Assembly: GCA_016192915.1 (NCBI GenBank)
Contig: JACPTF010000013.1
Coordinates: 20,959-84,958, forward strand
Length of the DNA stretch: 64,000 nt
DNA from: Candidatus Woesearchaeota archaeon
GTDB lineage: Archaea > Nanobdellota > Nanobdellia > Woesearchaeales > UBA10216
Reading direction: 5' to 3'
Part shown: in pieces, positions 40,968-47,226 of the stretch
Numbering within the stretch: the stretch's first letter is position 1
Layout of the letters: every line of letters begins with the position of its first letter
Translations under genes and position numbers: made by a program
The notes under the pieces: generated by a model
What the model was told of the DNA's origin: nothing
The model's database searches: none
What the model saw: only the letters and a program-made list of their open reading frames with translations

Positions 40968-41303
40968 ATGCCTGAAATACCTGAACAAACGCAAGAGAAG
41001 ATAAGGCAGCTCCAGATGCTTGAACAGGCGCTACAGCAACTCCTCATGCAAAAGCAGGCGTTCCAGCTCCAGCTCATGGAGACAGACTCTGCCCTGAAAG
41101 AGCTTGAGGGAACACAGGAGGCATACAAGATAGTTGGCAACATTATGATCCTAACCAGGAAAGAAGAGCTTGAGAAAGACCTCAAGGAAAAGAAGGAAAC
41201 CATGGAGCTCAGGATAAGCTCCCTTGAAAAGCAGGAAACAAAGACAAGGGAAAAGGCGGCATCGCTCCAAAAAGACGTAATAGAATCAATGAACAAACAC
41301 TAA
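40968..41303 (+). CDS. pfdB: Prefoldin subunit beta
   Basis: A 111-aa chaperone subunit. Two long coiled-coil helices (IRQLQMLEQALQQLLMQKQA and the EELEKDLKEKKETMELRISS region) flank the beta-hairpin TQEAYKIVGNIMILT. ATG at 40968 is chosen over a GTG at 40959 that would overlap pcc1. Confidence 0.93.
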   Translation: MPEIPEQTQEKIRQLQMLEQALQQLLMQKQAFQLQLMETDSALKELEGTQEAYKIVGNIMILTRKEELEKDLKEKKETMELRISSLEKQETKTREKAASLQKDVIESMNKH

Positions 41304-41304
41304 A

Positions 41305-41565
41305 ATGTTCCCCGGAAGCAAAACCCAGACTGTTGAAGGAATCATAGTAGCCATATCCGAGCTTCAGGACGACAATACTGTCCCAAAGAACGTGAAGGAA
41401 AGAGTGCACGCCGTAATTGAAACACTCAAAGACGAAAAGCTAGAGGTTTCAATAAGGATTAACAAGGCACTCCAGATTCTCGACAGCCTGTCAGAGGACT
41501 CAAACCTCCAGTCTTACACCAGAACCCAGCTGTGGAACGTAGTCAGCATGCTGGAGAAGATTTAA
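41305..41565 (+). CDS. UPF0147 family protein
   Basis: An 86-aa helical protein. ISELQDDNTVPKNVKERVHA and RINKALQILDSLSEDSNLQS match the UPF0147 family, found in most archaea. The function is unknown. It follows prefoldin beta by 1 base, extending the operon. Confidence 0.88.
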   Translation: MFPGSKTQTVEGIIVAISELQDDNTVPKNVKERVHAVIETLKDEKLEVSIRINKALQILDSLSEDSNLQSYTRTQLWNVVSMLEKI

Positions 41566-41604
41566 GATTAACTTGATTTTTCGCTTATTTCTACGGCAAC
41601 AAAT

Positions 41605-41706
41605 GCAGCACAAGTCGGCAGTAGCCGACTGTGCAAATGTCGGCAACGGCCGACAATCCTCAGCTCGCCGCTGAGGAATCCTGCCAAAGCAGGATTTGCA
41701 GCTGCA
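41605..41706. repeat. Four-hairpin cluster homologous to the DUF1385 element
   Basis: Hairpins in order: AGTCGGC-agta-GCCGACT, TGTCGGC-aacg-GCCGACA, CCTCAGC-tcgcc-GCTGAGG, AATCCTGC-caaa-GCAGGATT. The reverse complement matches 3868-3911 at its two ends, with the middle two hairpins as an extra insertion. Confidence 0.7.
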
Positions 41707-41736
41707 AAAAGGTTAAATACGCATGACCTTTTTGCC
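41704..41736. promoter_or_regulatory. TATA box inside an inverted repeat upstream of the DRG gene
   Basis: GCAAAAAGGT and ACCTTTTTGC form a perfect 10-base inverted repeat enclosing TTAAATAC. The predicted transcript would begin in the following family 1 element, not at the GTPase start. Confidence 0.4.
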
Positions 41737-41800
41737 GAAACCAAGTCGTCAATGACGACTGGTCCCATCGCCTATGGCGATGTGGAAAGGTCAATCAAAA
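41722..41800 (+). repeat. Composite family 1 element with family 2 twin hairpin inside, DRG leader
   Basis: The outer arms CATGACCTTT and AAAGGTC with tail AATCAAAAA enclose CCAAGTCGTC-aat-GACGACTGG and CCCATCGCC-tat-GGCGATGTGG. This is a clear case of one element within the other. Confidence 0.75.
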
Positions 41801-42304
41801 ACCGCACAATGGTAAGCTACGAAGAGGAGATAAGAGCCCTGCAGGAAGAGATAAGCAAGACGCAGTACAACAAGGCAACGCAGCACCACATCGGGCTTGT
41901 GAAGGCAAAGATAGCCCGGCTCAAGGAAAGGGCAGTTGCGCGCTCAAAAGGCGGCAAAAAGGGCGAGGGCTACGCAGTCAGGAAAAGCGGCGATGCCACC
42001 GTCATACTGATAGGCTTTCCTTCGGTTGGAAAATCAACCCTTCTCAACAAGATAACCAATGCAGAATCAAAAATAGCAGCCTACGACTTTACAACATTAA
42101 CCTGCATACCTGGCATAATGGAGTACAACGGCGCCAAAATACAGGTGCTGGACGTGCCAGGCATACTGAAAGGGGCAGCATCAGGGCTTGGAAAGGGCAG
42201 GGAGGTGATAGCTGTTGCGAGAAACGCCGACCTGGCAATTCTCATGGTTGATGTTTTCACGGTAAACCAGATTGACACACTGAGAAAAGAGCTTGAGGAG
42301 GCGG

Positions 42305-42384
42305 ACATAAGAGTGAACCAGCAGCCACCTCACGTAACAATCACATATAAGAGTAAACCAGCAGCCGCCTCACGTAACAATCAC
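42305..42384 (+). repeat. 40-base tandem duplication in the DRG gene
   Basis: Copies at 42305-42344 and 42345-42384 differ at three positions (C/T, G/A, A/G). Two of these are synonymous in the GTPase frame and the third falls at the junction codon. Period 40 is not a multiple of three. Confidence 0.9.
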
Positions 42385-42630
42385 CAGAAAAGAGAGGGGA
42401 GGACTGAGCATAGCAACAACGGTAAAACTCACAAAGATTGATGAGAAAACCATAGAGGCCATACTCAACGAGTTCAGGATAGTAAGCGCAGATGTTGTCA
42501 TAAGGGAGGACATAAACGCAGACCAGCTCATAGACGCCATTGAAGGAAACCGAAAATACGTGCCAGCGATTGCTGTCGTGAACAAGATTGACTCACTCAA
42601 CGATGAAGGAATGAAACAGCTGCAGCAGCA

Positions 42631-42652
42631 AAACCTTTTTAGCGAAAAAGCC
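42631..42652 (+). repeat. Degenerate family 1 hairpin in the DRG coding region
   Basis: AAACCTTTTT-agcg-AAAAAG followed by CCCAAGAA. The second arm has lost its last bases. Translated as QNLFSEKAQ, similar to NLF/NPF peptides from other family 1 copies. Confidence 0.5.
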
Positions 42653-42997
42653 CAAGAACAGCATCAACGTGAGGAAGTGATTTTTATTTCTGCAGAGAAA
42701 AACATAAACATTGACAAACTGGAAGAGAAAATTTACAGCAAGCTAAGCCTGATCAGGGTGTACCTTAAGGAGGCTGGCAAAAAGGCGGACATGGAAAAGC
42801 CTCTGATAATGAGGCACGGAAGCACGGTAAAAGAAGTGTGTGAAAAGCTGCACAGGGATTTCGTTGCGAAGTTCAAGTTCTCAAGGGTATGGGGCCGCTC
42901 TGCGAAATTCCCGGGACAAAAGTTCAAGATTGACCACAAACTGGCAGACAAGGATGTTGTGGAGATACACTTGAGGTAATATTTATTGAGATAAGAT

Positions 42998-43966
42998 TTA
43001 TTTCTGCATGCCCATGAACTCGCCCCAGTAGACGCCCTCTGTGCTTTCGGGCTGCTGGTAGGCAGAAACCGTTGACTTAACAGTTGCTGCAGGCGTAGGC
43101 GTTGATGCTTTTGATGGCTTTGATAGCTTTGGCGGGCTTTTTCCCTTCGCTTGCCTCTGCCGCTTATTTTTTTGCTGCTTGGGCTTTCTTCTTGCTGCTG
43201 CCGAGGCAGCTTTAGCACGACCCCTTCTCTTTGCAGGAACAGCTGCTTCTACTGTTTCTGTTGCAGTTGCTGGCAGCTCCCCTTCCTGGACAGGCAGCTT
43301 ACCAGGCTCAAATGCATACCTGCAGAGGTCATCGCAGATCTGCAAAAGCCTTCTCGGGTTGCCGTTTGCCCTGCTGTAGGCAGCCCTTATCGTGTCATCA
43401 GAGAGGAGGGGAAGGTTGCCAATCCTGCCCCTTACAAGAGCTATGGCCTGCTCTGGCGTAGGGCTGGAAAGGCGGATTACATTGCCATTTAGCGTGCTGC
43501 TGAGCCCCTCAATGAAGCTTGTCCTGCTGTATCTTGTGCCGAAGAAAACAAGTGCCCTTACGTTGCCGCTTTTGTAAAACTCCATAAACTCGGCGCTGTT
43601 GTCAGAGGTAATGTTCTGTGCCTCGTCAACGACAAGAATCATGCTTTTGGGAAGGCTTCCTGTGATGTAGTTTGCAAGGGAAGAGCGCTTCAGAAGGTCC
43701 TTGACATCAACCTTCTCAGAGGGCAGGGCATTGGCATAAATAACCTTCTTCCTGCCTCCAAAGCGATGAATAATTCCTTTTAACATTGTTGTCTTGCCGT
43801 AGCCCAACGGAGCCTCGACAAACATCACTTTTCCTTCCTCAACTCCAGAAAGTACGGCCTCCATGCTAACGCCGAACAGCTCATAGCTGAAGGCTGCAGG
43901 CTTTATGTTAAACGGATTTCGGCTGAAGCCAACCTTTCTAAACCAAACGTCAGCCAAGCGAATCAC
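42998..43966 (-). CDS. AAA-type ATPase with a basic linker, second of a pair
   Basis: A 322-aa protein starting with GTG: VIRLADVWFRKVGFSRNPF. Walker A is LGYGKTTML, Walker B MILVVDEAQN, and the sensor-2 region NGNPRRLLQICDDLC resembles Cdc6/Orc- or ExeA-like STAND ATPases. After residue 230 comes a long basic, low-complexity linker (KRRGRAKAASAAARRKPKQQ) and a conserved-looking terminal peptide VYWGEFMGMQK. Its 5' end overlaps the paralogous ATPase gene. Found in DPANN genomes as tandem ATPases; function unknown. Confidence 0.78.
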   Translation of the reverse strand: MIRLADVWFRKVGFSRNPFNIKPAAFSYELFGVSMEAVLSGVEEGKVMFVEAPLGYGKTTMLKGIIHRFGGRKKVIYANALPSEKVDVKDLLKRSSLANYITGSLPKSMILVVDEAQNITSDNSAEFMEFYKSGNVRALVFFGTRYSRTSFIEGLSSTLNGNVIRLSSPTPEQAIALVRGRIGNLPLLSDDTIRAAYSRANGNPRRLLQICDDLCRYAFEPGKLPVQEGELPATATETVEAAVPAKRRGRAKAASAAARRKPKQQKNKRQRQAKGKSPPKLSKPSKASTPTPAATVKSTVSAYQQPESTEGVYWGEFMGMQK

Positions 43967-44684
43967 CAGTTACCAAGAGCTCCTTTTTCATCTTTACCAA
44001 AAGCTCCTCATTGACTTCTGAAGACTTCGACAAAACAGCGGCCGCGCACGCTTTCTCACAAAGCTGGAGAAGCTTAGCAGCGTTTTTCCCGGACATCTTA
44101 TAAAGCTTGCGAACAGCATCGTCACCAAGAATGTTTGAAGAGCCTGAAGAACCCAAGCGCTTCCTAACCATAAGAACCGCATCTTCCTCAGCGAGCTGGC
44201 GCAGCTTCACAACCCTGCTCCCTATCCTGTCAACAAGCGCCGGTGACAGCCTTGCGGACTTTAAGCCTGTTCCTGCAAGGATGACAGAGCCGAAATTGTT
44301 GTCATCATAGTAATACTTAAGCAGTTCCATGGCATTGGCAGGGAGGTTAGCTACGTTGTCAAGAAGCAGCACAAGGTTCTTCGGGCTTTTACCAAGCAAC
44401 CTTGCAAGCAACGAAGTCTTCTTTTTAACTACTGATCTGACGTTCAGCTCGCCAAGGGAGCAGTCAGCATAAACCGCCCTGCCGCCAAGCTCCCCAGCAA
44501 GTTTCCTGAGCAGGACACTCTTACCAGAGCCAACAGCGCCCTCTACAAAAACAAGGCTGCCAGAGCTCACATAATATTCAAGCTCACTCAGGGGCTTCTC
44601 AAGCCCTACAGCGAACCTCGCTGCGAAGCCAGGGCTGTTGTCAAATGGGTTACTTTCAAACCCAAGCTCTTCGTACCATTCCAT
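43950..44684 (-). CDS. AAA-type ATPase, first of a pair
   Basis: About 244 aa from MEWYEELGFESNPFD. Walker A EGAVGSGKSVLL, Walker B LVLLLDN, sensor region GTGLKSARLSPALVDR, and a C-terminal helical part ending SGKNAAKLLQLCEKAC like its neighbour. It lacks the basic linker of the second protein. The frame is open upstream to 44726, but that part is encoded by a hairpin element and overlaps the previous gene. Likely forms a heteromeric complex with the downstream ATPase. Confidence 0.75.
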   Translation of the reverse strand: MEWYEELGFESNPFDNSPGFAARFAVGLEKPLSELEYYVSSGSLVFVEGAVGSGKSVLLRKLAGELGGRAVYADCSLGELNVRSVVKKKTSLLARLLGKSPKNLVLLLDNVANLPANAMELLKYYYDDNNFGSVILAGTGLKSARLSPALVDRIGSRVVKLRQLAEEDAVLMVRKRLGSSGSSNILGDDAVRKLYKMSGKNAAKLLQLCEKACAAAVLSKSSEVNEELLVKMKKELLVTGDSLG

Positions 44685-44691
44685 TTTCCAT

Positions 44692-45333
44692 TCACTTTCC
44701 AGTTTTCGATAAACCCTTTTCGGCAAAAGGGTTTTGCTGCCTCATCTGCTCGTAAGCCTTCTCTCGGTGGTAGTTTGACCTTTCCAACAGCAGCTTAGCC
44801 TCTTCCTCATCACCTGATTCGTGAAGCAGGGTTGCTTGTTCATGAAACCCCCTTGCCCTTCTTAGGTTATTGGAAGCTGTGTTCCTGAGCCTGCTGAAAA
44901 CAAAAACGGCTGCTAGTATCACAATAATCAGGATAGCAACCTTTGCCAATGTGGGAAGCGAGTTAAATAAGCCGAAGGCGACTTTCACAGTTACCTTGAC
45001 AGAGCCAAAAACACCGCCAATGCCACCTGTTACCACAGCCGATGCCCCAAGCGAGCTCTTAGCCGCATCGCATTTTGAAAAATCGCCCTTCAAGCACTGG
45101 CACTCTGAAGAATAAACGTCATAATGGCAGTTGTAGAAATAAACGCCATTGACATCGTTCGGCTTGCACTCGAAAGAGGCAACACAGTCGCTGTCAAGGT
45201 GCTTAAGCTGGCTCTCATCATAATTGAAAGCGTCAACAGGCCCCCTATTGCCGTTAAGCAGGTGCGCCGAGGCCAGCTGCGGAACAACGGCTGCAGCGGC
45301 AATTGCAAAAACCATAAGCAGATTCAACCTCAT
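44692..45333 (-). CDS. Secreted/membrane protein upstream of the tandem ATPases
   Basis: About 213 aa. A signal peptide (MRLNLLMVFAIAAAAVVPQL, ending ASA), an external domain with six cysteines (DCVASFECKPN, YNCHYDV, SECQCLKGDF, KCDAAKSS), one membrane span near residue 135-160, then a cytoplasmic alpha-helical hairpin (FHEQATLLHESGDEEEAKLLLERS) resembling a TPR. The last residues NPFAEKGLSKTGK are encoded by a family 1 hairpin. Leaderless start 27 bases from TATA TTTATAAAT. No family recognised. Confidence 0.7.
   Translation of the reverse strand: MRLNLLMVFAIAAAAVVPQLASAHLLNGNRGPVDAFNYDESQLKHLDSDCVASFECKPNDVNGVYFYNCHYDVYSSECQCLKGDFSKCDAAKSSLGASAVVTGGIGGVFGSVKVTVKVAFGLFNSLPTLAKVAILIIVILAAVFVFSRLRNTASNNLRRARGFHEQATLLHESGDEEEAKLLLERSNYHREKAYEQMRQQNPFAEKGLSKTGK
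44702..44735 (-). repeat. Family 1 hairpin at the junction of the membrane and ATPase genes
   Basis: On the minus strand AAAACCCTTTTGCC-GAAAAGGGTT followed by TATCGAAAAC. Almost identical to the insert in tRNA-Pro. Confidence 0.8.
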
Positions 45334-45407
45334 TTTACTGAAATTGGCACCAGAGGGAGATTTATAAATTTTTAGATTTTTGCAGCCTGAAAAGGACAAT
45401 TGAGTTA

Positions 45408-46319
45408 CTACTGCAAAAAACAAACAAGATAATCCCGCTTGTTGCCGAATCCAGCCCTTTTTGCAAGCTTTTCCAAGGCCTTGTCAAAGCCCGAGCCGTA
45501 CTGCGCAGCCATCTTGGGGCGGAAGGCAATCTCTTTCGGCAGCCCGGCAGCTGCTGCTATTTCTCTCAGGATTAGTTTCTTTTCGCCGTTGCCAATTTTC
45601 CACTCCGGCCTTGCCCTCATCGCAGCCACAATGACACTTTTATCCAAAAAGGGAGTCATGGCTGTTGCCTTAAAGCGCGATGCGACCGCAAAATCCCTCA
45701 AAAAGTCGCGATGCCACATTCCCTTCAAGCCACTCCAGCATTCCTCATTCACGTCTTTCACAATCACGTGGCGCTGGTAGCCAGCAAAAATCTCCTCAGA
45801 GCCCAAGCCGGTAAAGACTACGCTAATTTTATTCGCTGATGCCAGCTTCAAAGCTGCAATTTCTGTTGCGGCAATGCCAATTGTTACAGGATTATCTGTT
45901 TTCAGGGTTTCCACTGCTTCTTTTACTATCTTCTCAGTAGCTGCTATTGTGAATTCTTTTGAAATCAGCTTAAGCTTTAATTTTGTTGCCGCATATTGCG
46001 CTGCCGCCAGGTCCTTGCTGCCGGTGATGCCAACGCTGAAGCACGGAAACCTGCAGTCAAGCTTCTTCAGCAGGAGAGCGATGAATGAGCTGTCAACACC
46101 GCCTGATAAAAGAACCCCAAACCTTAATTTTCTGGATTTGCAGTATTCTGAACGGCCCTTTACAGCCGCAGCTATTGCCGAATAAATACTCCGCCTTGCT
46201 TCTGCAGTGCTGCCAAAAAAACTCAGCTCATTACACTCTTTACGCAACGAGCCGACGTAGTCCTGCCAGTGCTGCCGCGAAACCAATTTTCTACCTTTAA
46301 CAGCCCCTGCCAATAGCAT
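45408..46319 (-). CDS. Asparagine synthase-type ATP-pyrophosphatase without glutaminase domain
   Basis: About 303 aa corresponding to the synthetase half of AsnB: PP-loop FGVLLSGGVDSSFIALLLKK, the VVFTGLGSEEIFAGYQRH motif and LRDFAVASRFKATAMTPFLDK. The N-terminal Ntn glutaminase domain is absent, so it would need ammonia or another donor, or be a different amidotransferase or adenylating enzyme. The start at 46319 is about 30 bases from ATTTAAAT (46346-46353); an ATG at 46346 overlaps that box and is unlikely. Confidence 0.8.
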   Translation of the reverse strand: MLLAGAVKGRKLVSRQHWQDYVGSLRKECNELSFFGSTAEARRSIYSAIAAAVKGRSEYCKSRKLRFGVLLSGGVDSSFIALLLKKLDCRFPCFSVGITGSKDLAAAQYAATKLKLKLISKEFTIAATEKIVKEAVETLKTDNPVTIGIAATEIAALKLASANKISVVFTGLGSEEIFAGYQRHVIVKDVNEECWSGLKGMWHRDFLRDFAVASRFKATAMTPFLDKSVIVAAMRARPEWKIGNGEKKLILREIAAAAGLPKEIAFRPKMAAQYGSGFDKALEKLAKRAGFGNKRDYLVCFLQ

Positions 46320-46345
46320 AGCTCTCCTGAGTGATTGGGAAAACA

Positions 46346-46353
46346 TTTAAATA
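46346..46353. promoter_or_regulatory. Palindromic TATA box between the AsnB-like and coiled-coil genes
   Basis: ATTTAAAT is positioned about 30 bases from the minus-strand ATG (46319) and upstream of the plus-strand element at 46368; it may drive both directions. Confidence 0.4.
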
Positions 46354-46367
46354 CGTTGCCCTTTGCC

Positions 46368-46444
46368 ATGACCTTCTTAAGAAGAATGTTGCCGGAGAGG
46401 CAACATCCCTCGGCTCTAAGCCGAGAGAAGGTCAATCAAGAAAC
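46368..46444 (+). repeat. Family 1 element with two internal hairpins in a gene leader
   Basis: The outer arms GACCTTCT and AGAAGGTC with tail AATCAAGAAA enclose ATGTTGCC-ggaga-GGCAACAT and CTCGGC-tctaa-GCCGAG. An ATG at 46369 opens a short frame (MTFLRRMLPERQ..) that ends in TAA just after the next gene's ATG. Confidence 0.75.
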
Positions 46445-46473
46445 TATCAAAACCATCAAAAGCGCACACAAAA

Positions 46474-46743
46474 ATGGCTAACAAGAAAGAAGACAAAAAA
46501 GCGGCAGCCGAAACAAAGGAAATGAGCAAAGACGAGCAGGTGGGCTTCCACAAGGGCTCGCTCACTGTTCTGGCGAAGGAAAGGCAGGAGATGCAGCGAA
46601 TTTTGGGGATTGTCGAGCAGCTCATGCAGATGCACCTTTCAGAGCTCAAGAGAATGGACGTTGACCTTTCAAAAGAGGCGGCTGAAGCTGTGAAGGCAGC
46701 AAAGCCGGGCGAGAAAAAACCGCCGATTGACGAGCTTCTGTAA
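46474..46743 (+). CDS. Hypothetical 89-aa coiled-coil protein
   Basis: MANKKEDKKAAAETKEMSKD followed by a helical stretch (LTVLAKERQEMQRILGIVEQ) and the end GEKKPPIDELL. Charged, no cysteines or membrane segment. The gene is preceded by a leader of about 100 bases that contains a family 1 element with its own short frame overlapping this start. The DUF371 gene follows after 7 bases. Confidence 0.65.
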   Translation: MANKKEDKKAAAETKEMSKDEQVGFHKGSLTVLAKERQEMQRILGIVEQLMQMHLSELKRMDVDLSKEAAEAVKAAKPGEKKPPIDELL

Positions 46744-46750
46744 TTGCAGC

Positions 46751-47173
46751 ATGAAACACACCTTCACAGCGCACAGCCACCACAACATTCTCGCAACGCA
46801 CAGGACAACGCTCGAGATTACAAAAGACACTCAGCTTACCAAGAAAGGCAACTGCATTGTAGCCGTTGGGGCTGATTTCTCGCTGCAACGGATAAGAGAG
46901 CTAATCGGCAGCTGCGGCGAAGACGGCGAAATAATAGTGACGATAGAAGCTGCAGGGCTTAAGGAAGAAATAATTGCTGTTGTGAATAAGGGCTTTAACA
47001 GCGACAGGGAAATTGTTCTCCGAAAAGGCAGCTTCGTTTCTGAACGCACTTTAGGCACCAATGCTAACAAAGCAGCTGCCAAACTAAGCAGGGAGTTGGC
47101 AGAGAGGCTGAAAACCGCAAACATGGCTGTTTCTGTAACTATTGAAACGCACGAAATACGTCATACCTCGTAA
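46751..47173 (+). CDS. DUF371 family protein
   Basis: A 140-aa protein. The start MKHTFTAHSHHNILATHRTT matches DUF371 (F-x-A-x-GH-x-N-(I/V)-x-A-x-H-x-TTxEIT), followed by GDCIVAVGAD-like GNCIVAVGADFSL. The family is archaeal, of unknown function, with conserved His residues at the N-terminus that could bind metal. The ATG at 46751 is preferred over an upstream in-frame start that overlaps the previous gene. Confidence 0.85.
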   Translation: MKHTFTAHSHHNILATHRTTLEITKDTQLTKKGNCIVAVGADFSLQRIRELIGSCGEDGEIIVTIEAAGLKEEIIAVVNKGFNSDREIVLRKGSFVSERTLGTNANKAAAKLSRELAERLKTANMAVSVTIETHEIRHTS

Positions 47174-47226
47174 TATAAAATGTATAGACAAAGCTTTTTA
47201 TATAAATTTTATAAATTGTAAGGTAT

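Larger units (their letters stand above)
41809..42979 (+). pseudogene. DRG-family GTPase with TGS domain, frameshifted by a 40-base duplication
   Basis: The first part (41809-42340) has MVSYEEEIRALQEEI, the P-loop GFPSVGKSTLL and DVPGILKGAASGLGKGREV; the last part (to 42979) has NKIDSLNDE and a C-terminal TGS domain (LIMRHGSTVKEVCEKLHRDF). A tandem duplication at 42305-42384 shifts the frame and gives a premature stop at 42441. Using the second copy in place of the first restores one continuous protein (VTITRKERGGLSIATTVKLT). A degenerate family 1 hairpin lies at 42631-42652. DRG GTPases act on ribosomes and are broadly conserved, so an assembly artefact must be considered. Confidence 0.8.
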
